A DNA stretch of 64,000 bases from Hemileia vastatrix (GCA_030280995.1 JASXTE010000013.1:14614501-14678500), one strand, 5' to 3'. Counted from the stretch's first letter, positions 34,603 through 45,772 are shown. The notes: a model not told the origin generated them from the sequence alone. Numbers and translations: made by a program.

Positions 34603-37600
34603 TCACCACACACACACATCTTTCCTTCTAAGCATTGTCAGAGATGGGCCCAGTGATTTTGTGAGTATATCAGCCCGCATTTGAGCAGTGGGAACCCATT
34701 CCAATGTTGCTTTTTTCAGAAAGAGTTGTTCATTAACAATATAGAAACACCTATCCACATGCCGTGTCCGCTTGTTGCCAGGGTTATCTTTTGCATTGGC
34801 AATTGCTCCTTTGTTGTCGCAGAAGATCTTGATAGGGGGGATATCAGGAAAGATATCTTTGAGCAGGTTTGAGATCCAAATTGCGTCTTTCATACCACCA
34901 CCAAGTGCCACATATTCAGCTGTGCACGATGAATCACTTACTGTCAGCTGGCGTCTTGATGTCCAAACAATTGGGCAAGAATTAAGGAGTAGCAGGTGTC
35001 CACTTTGCGCTCTTGAGAATTCTTTGTTATTCCAAGTGGAATCAGAGAAAGAAAGTAGTTCAAGTGGTGAGTTACGGTCAGGGTGGATGTGAAGACAAAG
35101 GGTGGAGGTGTGTTGAACATATCTAAGAAGGTGATTGAGAGCTATCCAGTGGGTGGCATTCGGTTTGGAGGAGAAGCGTGCCAAAAAATTGACTGGGAAG
35201 GACAGGTCTGGTCTAGTTGCAACTGCCACATAGCTGAGAGCACCTAAAATGGAGAGATATTTAGTTGTCTCTATAGCTACCTCTTCGTCTTTTGCCGTGG
35301 TGATTTCCAAATTGTTTGGTAGAGGTGATCTTGTGGTTAATCCAGATGGGTTATGAGTCCGTAGAATTTTGTCAATGAGCTGAAAATTGTGTAGGTCAAA
35401 ACCTTCTGGAACTTCTTTGATAGAAACACCTACTATACCATCAATATTATCATTCCATTTCACCTTCAAACTACCATCTAAACCATCTTCCAAACACTTT
35501 AACACCGCTTCACTACTACCAGTAACTATACCATCATCAACATGTATCCATATCACCCCCAAACAATCCTTCTTCCTAAGAACATAGAAACTTTTATCAT
35601 ACTGACTAGCTTTATACCCCAGAGCATCCAACTTGCTAGCTATATGGAGCCACCAGCATCTTGCTGCTTGCTTGGTACCATATAGGGCCTTCTTCAAGCG
35701 TAGGGCATTGCCACTGTCACGTAGCTGGTAACCTTCAGGAGGTCTTACCCAAATTGCTTCATCAATTGGACTGTGAAGGTAAGCAGCAGTGACATCAAAT
35801 GATTTGACAGGCCATTTGTGATAAGCTGCTAAAGTGAGGAGAATGCGTTGTGAAGCAAAAGTAGCGGTAGGGGCAAAGGTGTCAGTAAAATCAATACCGT
35901 ATTGTTGTAAAAAACCTTTAGCTACATATCGTGCCTTGTAAATCGGAGTGCTCGAAGAAGGATTTTTGATTGTGAAGACCCATTTTGCATTGGTGAGCTT
36001 GGCGCCAGGGGGGAGCTTTTCCTCATACCATACATCCATATCTTTCATGTTTAGTAGTTCCCTTTTGCAAGCTTGGTCCCACTTACGACTGTCAGGCGAG
36101 ATCATAGCTTGCAGGTGTGTTCTGGGAATAATGGACGATTGGGACAAACCTTTTTTAACAGTCTCACGTACCGCTTTTTCCTGAGAAATAAGAGTTTCTT
36201 CATCCTTGAAATCACCTAGCTTCATATTATTGAGGATATGACCTAAAGATCCCTTAGATGGTGGTGGTTGATAAGCAGCTTTGTGGGAAGGAAGTTGGTC
36301 ACCAGGGAAAACAGCCATAGCAGATTCAAAAAAGGAGTTTGATTCTGGGTGCCAGAAAATCCAACCTGCATTGTTCAGAGAATAACCTATACACTTACAT
36401 ATCAAAGCTCGCTGGTCCAGTTTACATCTAGTTTCTTTGTGGATATGGACAAAAGCTGTTTCACCAAATATTCTAAGGTTTGAGTAAGTTGGGTCACAAT
36501 TGTACATGAGCTTCAGAGGAGTTTTGTCACCAGTCTTGACATTTGGGAGCCTGTTGTGAACATGGGCTGCCCATTTGTAAGCAAGGCCCCAGAAACATTC
36601 AGGTAGTTCACTTGCTAGTAAGATTGTCCTGGCAATGTCACCAACAGTCCTGTTGAAGCGTTCTGCTGATCCATTTTGTTCATGGTGGTGAGGACAGGTG
36701 ATCTCATGAGTAGCTCCAATGTCAGCCAGAATCTGAGCCATCTGTTTACTGTGCATTTCCCCCCCATCGGTTCTTAATGCTTGTAATTTCTTACCAGTAA
36801 CATTTTCGAGCTTTTTATAAAAGGTAACAAAAGCAGTTGTGGCCTCAGATTTGGAGTTGAGCAAAAATACCTCACCATAGGACGTTGAACTCTCTCTAAA
36901 CATTGCCGCCCATCTAGCTCCATTCACAGTGGGATCCATAGGACCAACCAGGTCTCCAACAATAAGGCTCATCATTGATTCTGGTCTTGATTCCCGTGTT
37001 GCTGAAGCTTTTCTTGTACTTTTGGCTATTAAGCAATCTTCACAGTCAATCTTACCTGGTGGCATAGATAGGGGCAAGCCAGCACCAATTCCAGTTTTGA
37101 TAATAGTGCGAATTGTGTTTTCACTGGTGTGGCCAAGCCTTCTATGCCAGTCCATCAGGGAACCTTTTGCAGCAGGTGGTCGATTGATGATTTCATTCTT
37201 TTTAACAGTACGCAGGAGGGAAGGATTCAAGGGAAAGTGATAAGAGGAAACATTTTGATTGCAGTCACTAGACCTAATTACATCTAAAATCCATCTTCTC
37301 CTCGTACTTTCCAACTGCCCTGTCATAATCAGTTCATCTTTAAAATAAATCCCTAAATTTTTGTTTTCAGCACATAGATCAAAACAAAAACCATTGTCCA
37401 CTAAATCAAAGAGAGAAATAAGTGTAGTTCTAACTTCTGGACAATAAAAAACATTGGTAATAGTAACAACTTTCCCATCTCCTTTTATTTTTAGGTCCCC
37501 TATGCCAGTGATAAATGAGGAAGGACAGTTAGTTGCTACTTTGATAGGGATTTGATTTGTAAGAGGTCTGAAATTGCTGAGAAGGCTCACATTGCCAGTG

Positions 37601-39336
37601 ACATGATGGGTAGCACCAGAATCCAATATTGCCACATTCCCGGTGAGCGCTTCGATTGACCATTCTGTACTGTTCAGATCAATTTGTTCCAACTGTTCAT
37701 ACAAAGCCTCCACATTTTCCTCAAAGATAGTGACTTCATCTGTTTCAACTTGTACATCCCGTGCTCTAATTTGCCTGCGTTGTGGGCGTCTGTAAGGGAT
37801 GTATATTGGTTTGCTTTTTGCCTTTGGGTCAGAGGTAAGGGACGTAGCACGTTCTCTCATGAGGTAGAGCCTTGCAGAAAAGGTGGATGAGTTAAGGTTG
37901 TATGGGCAATGGGTAAAGAAATGAGCAGTTGATTTGCATTCGTGGCATTGTCTTTGAGCACCTGGGGGCCTGTAGGAGTCTGTATGGCGTTGGGGTTGTG
38001 TTGCCACACTAAAGATGGGTTCAGATGATAAAGAAGCAGCAGGAGTTATCGATACAGATTCTCTATCCACCCTATTTTGAGATAAAGATGGCATCAGTTG
38101 GCAGAAATCCTCGAAGGTGACCGCATTTGTGTCAGTACGATTGTCTAAAGCAACACAGAGATCAACGTATAGGTCCTTAAGAGATGAAGGTAATAAGGCG
38201 TGAGACATTAGTGCTTTGAATACTTTATGATCAAACGTGATTCCTTGGCGTTCAATTGCTTCAAAATATTTGTTGAATGCCTCTAGATATTCAGTATGTG
38301 AAGTGAACTGTGTTTGCTTAATGTTGATGAAATTACAAATGGCTGTCATTTTGGAAGTATGGTTAGATCTAGAGAATTTGTTGAAGATATGAAGATAGGT
38401 TGGGCGTGCTCTCCAATCTGTAGAAATCTCATGGCGCAAGTTAGGGGAAATGGAGTGTAAGAGGATTAAGTGCGTCACTCTGTCTTCATAATCATCAGGG
38501 CCAGTGCCATCATTCAACGCATATGCTCTTGTTCCTACAAAGTCCTTGATTAAAGCTAAGACATTACTGTGCCATTCGGAGAAATTGCCCCCAGAGATGT
38601 CAAGAGTTGGGATTGATTTAGTAAATTCTATAACATTTCTTAAAGTTCTTTGTCTCTCAGTCATGCTAATCTGTTGTGGAGGTTGTGGAAGATGGGGTGG
38701 CACACTCCTTCGGAAAGGAGAGTTAGAACGATTAAGAGGATTGATTTGTGCCATTATATTTGAGTTTAGCGAAAGATCCCCAATCGCGCGGGTAAGATCG
38801 TCGATTGGGGTAGGCACAGGGGTAGTATTAGTCACAGGGATAGGGTTAGGTACAGGGGTAGGAGTATCCTCTGTATTGCTATGTGATAAGGGGGTGGGGG
38901 TGAGTGTAGCGGTGGTAGGTTCAGATACTAGGGTAGTGGTGATAGTCACGCTAGTGGTAGTAGGGGAGATAGCACTGCTAGCGTTATCTCTGTTAGTGTA
39001 GGGGGTAGTGGTTAGGGTAGGTAGGTGAGTGGAGGGGGTATAGGTAGCGGTCGTGTTAGAAGCCGAAGCCGAAGGGATAGGGGTAAGGGAGGAGGGGGTA
39101 GTGGTAGGTGAGGGAGAGGCCTCGCTATTCTTCGTTTGTTTAGCGAGGTTTGAGGAGGAAGCGACCGGGGTGCCAGGAATAGGGGTGAGGGTAGGGGCAG
39201 GGGTAGGGGAAGAGTCGCGTGCGGAGGAACGTTGAGGGGGAGGTACAACACCGATGCTCCTTAGCTCTCGGTTGGAGATGGTTCGGGTAAGTTTTTTACC
39301 AGCGCGGGAAGATGATGGTAAGTCTTTTTCAGACAT
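34603..39336 (-). CDS. Copia Gag-Pol polyprotein (1577 aa)
   Basis: Single ORF from ATG 39336. Residues 1-200 are Ser/Thr/Pro-rich. The gag core is at ~225-420 (NVIEFTKSIPTLD, FSEWHSNV). The knuckle CHECKSTAHFFTHC is at 464-477 (CX2CX4HX4C). Protease ILDSGATHH has Asp572. The integrase HHCC finger is at ~731-768 (WHRRLGH...CEDC), with catalytic D795, D857 (RTDGGE) and E892 (NGSAERFN). RT spans ~1100-1340, with KARYVAKGF, AAYLHSPIDE and the catalytic IHVDD at 1264-1268. RNase H spans ~1425-1560 (FSDSTWNN, TAEYVAL, FCDNKGAI). The integrase-before-RT order defines Ty1/copia. Gag and Pol are fused without a stop or shift, so their ratio must be set some other way. All catalytic residues I looked for are present. 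Confidence 0.97.
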   Translation of the reverse strand: MSEKDLPSSSRAGKKLTRTISNRELRSIGVVPPPQRSSARDSSPTPAPTLTPIPGTPVASSSNLAKQTKNSEASPSPTTTPSSLTPIPSASASNTTATYTPSTHLPTLTTTPYTNRDNASSAISPTTTSVTITTTLVSEPTTATLTPTPLSHSNTEDTPTPVPNPIPVTNTTPVPTPIDDLTRAIGDLSLNSNIMAQINPLNRSNSPFRRSVPPHLPQPPQQISMTERQRTLRNVIEFTKSIPTLDISGGNFSEWHSNVLALIKDFVGTRAYALNDGTGPDDYEDRVTHLILLHSISPNLRHEISTDWRARPTYLHIFNKFSRSNHTSKMTAICNFINIKQTQFTSHTEYLEAFNKYFEAIERQGITFDHKVFKALMSHALLPSSLKDLYVDLCVALDNRTDTNAVTFEDFCQLMPSLSQNRVDRESVSITPAASLSSEPIFSVATQPQRHTDSYRPPGAQRQCHECKSTAHFFTHCPYNLNSSTFSARLYLMRERATSLTSDPKAKSKPIYIPYRRPQRRQIRARDVQVETDEVTIFEENVEALYEQLEQIDLNSTEWSIEALTGNVAILDSGATHHVTGNVSLLSNFRPLTNQIPIKVATNCPSSFITGIGDLKIKGDGKVVTITNVFYCPEVRTTLISLFDLVDNGFCFDLCAENKNLGIYFKDELIMTGQLESTRRRWILDVIRSSDCNQNVSSYHFPLNPSLLRTVKKNEIINRPPAAKGSLMDWHRRLGHTSENTIRTIIKTGIGAGLPLSMPPGKIDCEDCLIAKSTRKASATRESRPESMMSLIVGDLVGPMDPTVNGARWAAMFRESSTSYGEVFLLNSKSEATTAFVTFYKKLENVTGKKLQALRTDGGEMHSKQMAQILADIGATHEITCPHHHEQNGSAERFNRTVGDIARTILLASELPECFWGLAYKWAAHVHNRLPNVKTGDKTPLKLMYNCDPTYSNLRIFGETAFVHIHKETRCKLDQRALICKCIGYSLNNAGWIFWHPESNSFFESAMAVFPGDQLPSHKAAYQPPPSKGSLGHILNNMKLGDFKDEETLISQEKAVRETVKKGLSQSSIIPRTHLQAMISPDSRKWDQACKRELLNMKDMDVWYEEKLPPGAKLTNAKWVFTIKNPSSSTPIYKARYVAKGFLQQYGIDFTDTFAPTATFASQRILLTLAAYHKWPVKSFDVTAAYLHSPIDEAIWVRPPEGYQLRDSGNALRLKKALYGTKQAARCWWLHIASKLDALGYKASQYDKSFYVLRKKDCLGVIWIHVDDGIVTGSSEAVLKCLEDGLDGSLKVKWNDNIDGIVGVSIKEVPEGFDLHNFQLIDKILRTHNPSGLTTRSPLPNNLEITTAKDEEVAIETTKYLSILGALSYVAVATRPDLSFPVNFLARFSSKPNATHWIALNHLLRYVQHTSTLCLHIHPDRNSPLELLSFSDSTWNNKEFSRAQSGHLLLLNSCPIVWTSRRQLTVSDSSCTAEYVALGGGMKDAIWISNLLKDIFPDIPPIKIFCDNKGAIANAKDNPGNKRTRHVDRCFYIVNEQLFLKKATLEWVPTAQMRADILTKSLGPSLTMLRRKDVCVW

Positions 39337-39423
39337 GCGCTGGGGGTTTTTCGGTTACTAGCGCTCCTAGTGTCGCTAACGCTAGTGGAGTTTTGGTTGG
39401 CTAACGTTTCAGTGCCCGCGAGT

Positions 39424-39436
39424 ACAGCCCATAACC
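39424..39436 (-). promoter_or_regulatory. Putative primer binding site of the copia element
   Basis: On the minus strand GGTTATGGGC follows the 5' LTR directly. It resembles the complement of an initiator-tRNA-Met anticodon arm (GGTTATGAGC type), with one mismatch by memory. That would imply half-tRNA priming as in Drosophila copia. Confidence 0.45.
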
Positions 39437-39612
39437 TGTAGCACGGTGTCAGCCTGTAGAACTCCGGAAAGAACCTCTAACTTCATTACTTTACCTGTAG
39501 CACGGTGTCAGCCTGTAGAACTCCGGAAAGAACCGGAGAACAGGGGACGCCGCGACTACAGTCTATATACATTCTTACACATAACTAAGTACATAGTCCT
39601 AGCGACTTAACA
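39437..39612 (-). repeat. 5' LTR of the copia element
   Basis: Appears identical to the 3' LTR across 176 bp, which indicates very recent insertion. Confidence 0.96.
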
Positions 39613-41203
39613 ATAACTTGGCCAAATTTACTTAGATTCTAAATCTGAATAGCTCATTGGATTTGCAAGAATCATATTGACTTATCTCTCTTTCGCAATG
39701 ACAAAATTGTGCTTACTTAATTCTTAATTTGTTGTTGAAAATATTTTATCGACAGGATCAAAAAAAGAGGATATTCAATATTGATATTCATATTGCGTAA
39801 TTAAGACTGGCAAGCAAAATCGTTCATTTTCCTTCACAAATTTTCACTTTTGAGTATAGTATTGGGGGAGAAAAAATTTGGACAAGTAGTGAGAAAAATA
39901 CTTTGTATAGCTTCTACCACTTAGCTGACACAGTAGAGTCTCAATTGAAGCTGAGATTGTTTGAGCCGTATGCTCCTTTACACCAGCTTCAACTTTAGTT
40001 GTCTTACATCATCATAATGGTAAGCGACTGTCACTGCACTGATTACTGGGCCACTTTGATCTAGTAATTTTGTCCTATTCTTCCATACATGGGGGAGGGG
40101 GTGTTGGATTTGCACGTTTGTGCATTGAGTAGGGATTTACTGCCAAAAAAAAAACATGACAAGGTGTCCTGTAATTGGTTACATTTTGTTTTGGGACAAT
40201 ATTAGGACACACTGGCACACTCAACCAAAAGTTTTAAGTGCACGCCGGTGATGCTATTTTTGTCTGTTTTCAATTCAAATTTTTTCGATGTCTCATACTA
40301 TGTAACAACATCCCTTAGATATATACATAATTCTTACGCTTGGTGTGCAAGTGTGATATTATTACCGAATAGGGAAAAAAACACCCACTACTACAAATAC
40401 ATATGGTGTGCAAGTTAGATACTACTGCATTATGGGGCAACAAAAATATGTTGCCAGGCACTGTACAATCCTTTGTTAAATATGCAAGTATTACTTCAGT
40501 ACAGGCTCAGTTTGTGGACACTGAACTATTATATACATATTTAAGGGAATGATTGTAAAGTGCACATTAATTTAAGAATTCAGTGATTGCGCAAGGTTTA
40601 GAGTCACAAAATTATTTGCTTGTTATCATCATTTGACTCATATTGATTGCCATTACCACACTTATAAGTTACTGGTGATAAAAACTAAATTAAATATGTA
40701 TATAATAGTTCAGTGTTCACAAACTGAGCCTGTACTGAAGTAATACTTGCATATTTAACAAAGGATTGTACAGTGCCTGGCAACATATTTTTGTTGCCCC
40801 ATAATGCAGTAGTATCTAACTTGCACACCATATGTATTTGTAGTAGTGGGTGTTTTTTTCCCTATTCGGTAATAATATCACACTTGCACACCAAGCGTAA
40901 GAATTATGTATATATCTAAGGGGTGTTGTTACATAGTATGAGACATCAAAAAAATTTGAATTGAAAACAGACAAAAATAGCATCACCGGCGTGCACCTAA
41001 CACTTTTGGTTGAGTGTGCCGGTGTGTCCTAATATCGTCCCTTTGTTTTAAGCATTTATATTTAATAATTAAACGTTTCAGAGGATACTAAACTATTTTA
41101 CATTTTTTGTAGGACATTGTAATGTGTGATGCAAACATGACATAATTTTTCCCCTAGTACACATGAAAAATACCTGTAGGGTAATCTGCCTTCCTTTTTT
41201 TTT
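39613..41203. repeat. Foldback element, right arm
   Basis: Continues the interrupted 160 bp repeat, then mirrors 30982 to 30426 and 19677 to ~19557, apart from the MITE at 40193-41041. No gene is seen. Confidence 0.88.
40193..41041. mobile_element. 849 bp foldback MITE with 8 bp target duplication (hAT-like)
   Basis: Terminal inverted repeats of ~350 bp begin GGGACAATATTAGGACACAC and end with the near reverse complement. A ~147 bp unique centre lies at 40544-40690. It is flanked by TTTGTTTT at 40185-40192 and 41042-41049. The left foldback arm near 30450-30462 has the site once only, confirming insertion and duplication length. Eight bp fits hAT (or P-type) transposases. No coding capacity. 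Confidence 0.88.
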
Positions 41204-41846
41204 AATCGTTTAAATTTTTGGTCATTCATTTTTATGTTTTTATTATTTCTCACCACATATGTACATCAAACTAGTAGTCCTAAATTACAGAATTAAGAGA
41301 AAAATTTACTTTTCTTATTAAGTGCTTTAAGCACCTTTGAATTGCATGAAGTCGTATTCTGTAAAGAAGTAAGTAGATATGTAGTTAAAATGTTTTCATG
41401 TGTCACATAAGAAGCAAAGAAAGGAAAATGGAAAGAAGTGAGAATAGAGCGAGAAAAAGAGAAAAGAAAATTTTAAAAAGGGGGAATAGAAATGAGGGAG
41501 GGAAAAAGAAACGATGATCAGGTAAGTAATAAAGGGATAATGGGAAGAAGGGAGCAAGTGGGTTAGTGAAAAAGTGATTTATAGACAGTGAAAGGGTGGA
41601 AGGGATAAAGCAAGGTCATTCAAAGGTATTGAGAAGACTCACAACCAGGGCTTGAACAGGGTCAAAAAAACAACTAGACGTCTAGTTTACTTGTTTTTCC
41701 TGCTGTGCTACTTACAAGGTGGTTTTACAGGAAAAACACAAATAAGAAACAATAACAAAATATAAAAGAAGAATCACTGATAAGGCAAGAAAAGATTTTA
41801 GTTTTTTTTTACTAAATAAGAAAGAAGCAGAAAAGGATTTACTTTA

Positions 41847-42905
41847 GTGTCTATCAAGAAATCTGTGCTCCCAGTCCTCATAAATATGATCATAAGTCAT
41901 ATTTCAGGTTATTAATAAAGCCACTCAATTTTGTAAATCTTGTTCATCAAGAGCCAGAAGACTTTCAGGGTAGGTGAATACTGCATTAAAGGCAGTATTA
42001 AAGTGACCAATGGTGTGGTAAAAAGGCACAACAACAACTTGATTGAGAACATTTCAATCTTCAGGGAAAGGGGGATGGATTCAAAGAGCTTATTCCTCAG
42101 AACTATTGATTGAAGTTAGGGGGCTATTGACCCAATCATCTAGTTTCATCAGAGGAGGGGTGGCTTCCCACTCAGGACAAGTAATTTTGTCTGCAATAGT
42201 GGGAGGGAAGATATTTCCAGGTGTAACAGCCCAGAATGAATCTTCTTCCAAACCCAGGATTGTGAATTCAACACAAGTAGTTGGGGATGTTGCAGCATAA
42301 GGAGTGTTAGGCATGTCCTAATAAAGATAAAAAAATAAAATATAATAAAGAAGAAGGATTATTTATCAATCAGAATAAAGAAGACAAAAATCAAGAAAAA
42401 AGGAGAAATCACTGTATGGATTGACTCTTCTGAGAAGAGCAAACAATGAGAGACAGTTCTTGCCATAGGCAAGCAATGCATTTTCTTAGCTTTCTTTAGA
42501 GCAGGCATGTGATTTTAAGGGTAGAAGGAGTAGGGCATTTGATGGCCAACTGACTCATAAGATTTGAAGTAGATGCATTTCGATTGACAGTGGAAGTAGT
42601 AGTGACAACTATTTTTCTTGTTGCAAGTCTTTCAAGATTTGTGTGACTAAAAGGAGTAAAATAAACAAGTTAGAAGTGGAAGAAAAGAGAAGAGGAAAGG
42701 AAATAAAAGAAACACTTACAGTGAAGAAGCCGTTACCATGGTGAGATTTCAAAAATTAACTTGGAGTATCTCAATTATCAATGCAGTGCTTAAAACGCTT
42801 GGCTCCAGTGAGGACAGTTTTCACAGTAGGAGCAGTGGTGGTGGAAGCTTTCTGGATTTAAATTAACTGAAAAATAGCATTCAAAACATTTTTATTGGTT
42901 TTCAT
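41847..42905 (-). pseudogene. Decayed multi-exon gene of unknown family
   Basis: Minus-strand reading finds protein-like blocks separated by splice signals. Exon 1 is 42905-42720: ATG, then TAPTVKTVLTGAKRFKHCID and FLKSHHGNGFFT, with three in-frame stops. The intron is 42719-42647 (GTAAGT...TTTTAG). Exon 2 begins at 42646 (NLERLATRKIVV) and needs a 1-nt shift. A further exon lies at about 42314-42090 (MPNTPYAATSPTTCVEFTIL, ITCPEWEATPPLMKLDDWVN). Downstream comes VVVVPFYHTIGHFNTAFNAV and TYDHIYEDWEHRFL, ending near 41847, with more stops. Composition and splice sites suggest a once-real gene. I do not recognise the family. Confidence 0.5.
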
Positions 42906-45268
42906 GATGCTAATATAAGAAAGATGAAGGAATAATAGTAATAGAAAATAAGTGGGAAACTAGTATAGAATTTAGAAGAAGAAAAGATGGAGGAATGAGA
43001 AAGAATTGTGAGATGTTCACCTGGTTTTATTGTACTTGGAGACAGTTGAAAGTTGAGGGAGACTTCGGTACACATACTTCAGCAGTGCAGCAAGCACAAC
43101 AAAGGGTTGCTATGAAGGATAGTTATTAAATCACAACAACAGGGTTTTCAAAAGTGCAGAAAAAGTAGACTCTATGCACACATTTTTTTCAGTGTGATAT
43201 AGATATACATTCTTCAGCAAGTAGAAGTTCAAGAAAAGTGCATACTAGACTATAAGACAGAGCATGGTATGTACTTGAAGAAAACATGGCCAGTGCTAAA
43301 GGCATAGTATAGCTTTAGGAAGCAGCGTTAATTGATGATACAGGTTTCGCCCTGGGATAGGTGCAATGGTACATAGAACATATGCCATAAATATCTATCA
43401 CTGGTAGTCTAGAGACTTGGAAGGATGATCAAACATGGGGCTAGGAAAATTAATTAATTAACAGCAATCAAAAGATGTAGCTCTCAAGGATTAGATTAAC
43501 AATGTAAGACCCTAAATAGGGAAGGGTACTTACTCAGCACTGAGGGTTTCATGATTAGTGGATACTCACATTTAAAGCACATGTTTTTTCCATAATAAGT
43601 ATTGAAGGAAGTACAGTAATTATTATGAATTCAGGAATCTCAGGAAGTCTAGGGTATGTAAAGATAGTTGTGGTGCAAGGTGCTAATATTTGATTTTGTA
43701 TATACATTTCAGACACTATTAGAACAAAATTATGATAACACTGTACTTAGACCACTGATGTAATTAGTTTATCATTTGATATACTTTGACTAAATCTGAG
43801 GTTGTGTAGGAAACCAATAGGGGAAGAGTTAATAGGGGAAGGGGGATGTTCATATAGAGTATATAAATAAGAAAAAACTCTTTTAAAAATGATGGTGAGT
43901 AGTGGAAGTAGTAGTAGAAGAAGAAGAAAGAAAACTGATAGAGATAAAAAAATATATACATATTTTATTTTTTTGTGTGCATAACAGGTGTACATAGCCA
44001 GACGTAGCACTGTAGAGTTATTTTATTACTACAGTAAGGATATTATTAGAGAGAGATCTTCAAAGTGGAAGTGACTGATAATAATAGTGCTTGCTGAGAA
44101 TAAATCTACCCTTAATTAGGATAACTTACAGTAAAATATATATATATTTTTTAGTCTCTTATATAAAATTCTTTCTAACCTTATTTTGTCCAACCATACT
44201 TAAATACTTGTTACCACTGTCTTTATAAATTAGGGTGGCAGGCACTTCTTTTTAAACTAGATTTAGAAAGGAGAACAAACCCATCTCATATTTTGTCTAT
44301 AGAATACTATTATAGAACTCTCTCTCTACAGCACAAAGAGTCTACCTTTTCTGCGCTTTTGAAGACCCCTTTGATGCACTTTTGTAACCATCATTCATAG
44401 AAACCCTTTTTTGCACTTGCTGTGAACTGAGACTTTTCCTGTGCTGCTGAAAGATGTGTACCACAGCTGGTGTACAGTGGAATGGTTTAGCACTAGGCAC
44501 ACCGGAAATTTTATGTTGTACGGGATAGGTCTTAAAAGCTAGTTGAGAACTTAGGTAACAATAAGGGGAAAGTGAAGGAGTTTGAGAAAGAGCACAGGGG
44601 GCAGGAAGGTTAAAATGGGGGGGTAATGTTATGATTTGGTTGAGAAGGTAGGAGGAGGATTACTATGGGCCCTATGCATTGTAAGAGGCTGAAGAGGGGA
44701 TATTTCCTAAGGGGGTTTTATGGGAAATGTGCTGTCAAACACCCCTCATTGGACAACTCATTAAGTAATCCAGTTACTTCTTAGTATCTTATAATTTTAA
44801 CCCTCACTGTTGGTATCCCCAACATAGTCAGTCTAGTTTGTCTCACTTATGTATCAGCATAGTCAGTCCCATCTCAGGCTAGTATTAGTGCTAGTAGTAG
44901 TCCACCCTCCTAGGTCTTAACATTTTCCAAGACCCATGACACTACTATCCCCAGATATTACAGCACTTAGAGGGTGCTCCTCTCCCCATGGTGTTTACTT
45001 CAAGCAGTTTCAAAGGCCTATTAACCAAAGAAATTTCCTCACACAGAAGAAGAATTATGTCACAGGCCAAAAATCAGAATAACATGGGATAATCCAACAA
45101 AATATAGAAATAACCCAAAAAAGAATATATGTGTGTTATTCTTCAAATAAACATACTTAAAAAGGAGATAAAAGAGCCAAATATAACTTCTAAATAAGGT
45201 GGATCAACATTAGAAATTAAAACACTAACAATAACAATTTTCCCCATTGAAATTTACACTTTAAATTA
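42906..45268. other. Long AT-rich stretch without a supported gene
   Basis: Both strands are full of stops, with purine-rich tracts around 43905-43950 and 44560-44720. Short open frames such as those near 43764-44010 are low complexity. Nothing else is recognised. Confidence 0.5.
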
Positions 45269-45772
45269 CCCAATATAGACTTTATACCCATTAAGAAGCC
45301 AGTAAAGGATGAAGAATGTGGGTTAAATGAATGCAGAGTCCTGGAAGGAGCTTGAACCAGTAAATTCTTGACTATTTAAGTGCATTTAGGCATTTTTAGT
45401 AGTGATTGTGAATTGTGGCTGTTGATCTTAAGGATAATAAAATTATTAGCACTGTGGTCTTCCAACATTGGCAGAGGCCTTTGTTGGGCTGTTTGGCGCT
45501 GTTTTGGTATATCTTAATTACCCAATATAGACTTTATACCCATTAAGAAGCCAGTAAAGGATGAAGAATGTGGGTTAAATGAATGCAGAGTCCTGGAAGG
45601 AGCTTGAACCAGTAAATTCTTGACTATTTAAGTGCATTTAGGCATTTTTAGTAGTGATTGTGAATTGTGGCTGTTGATCTTAAGGATAATAAAATTATTA
45701 GCACTGTGGTCTTCCAAAATTGGCAGAGGCCTTTGTTGGGCTGTTTGGCGCTGTTTTGGTATATCTTAATTG
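45269..45772. repeat. 252 bp tandem duplication spanning an LTR junction
   Basis: 45269-45520 and 45521-45772 are nearly identical (one visible difference: CCAACATTGG versus CCAAAATTGG). Each unit contains ~184 bp of flank and the first 68 bp of the LTR, so the duplication occurred after LTR insertion. Confidence 0.9.

Larger units (their letters stand above)
34292..39612 (-). mobile_element. Ty1/copia element, complete and young
   Basis: 5321 bp with 176 bp LTRs that I read as identical (34292-34467 and 39437-39612). A perfect 5 bp target duplication ATAAC lies at 34287-34291 and 39613-39617, inside a 160 bp foldback repeat. One uninterrupted 1577-codon ORF fills it. Polypurine tract GTGGGGGGGA abuts the 3' LTR (minus strand, 34468-34477). 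All parts needed for retrotransposition are visible, so it could be active. Confidence 0.97.
19557..41203. mobile_element. Large foldback element, invaded by four other elements
   Basis: Two long inverted arms. The left arm is 19557-19677, continuing after insertions at ~30426 to 30982. The right arm is ~39640-41203. They match closely as reverse complements, for example GATCCTGTCGATAAAATATT and the TGTACTAGGGGAAAAATTAT segment. Between them are ~160 bp repeats, forward at 30983-31880 and reversed from 31881 to 34291, continuing at 39613. Removing the Tc1-like, LINE, copia and MITE insertions leaves about 4.7 kb with no coding gene. Outer ends are placed where arm similarity stops (AAAGGAAGGCAG). 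I see no clear target duplication. It may be non-autonomous. Confidence 0.8.

Noticed and set aside
38504..39235. Plus-strand Gly/Val-rich frames over the copia N-terminus
   Set aside because: Antisense shadows of the Ser/Thr/Pro-rich Gag N-terminus.
42043..42300. Plus-strand 85-codon frame
   Set aside because: Overlaps the minus-strand exon of the decayed gene, which has better splice context and composition.
43747..44010. Short Phe/Leu-rich minus-strand frames
   Set aside because: Low complexity from purine-rich DNA; no homology-like motif.
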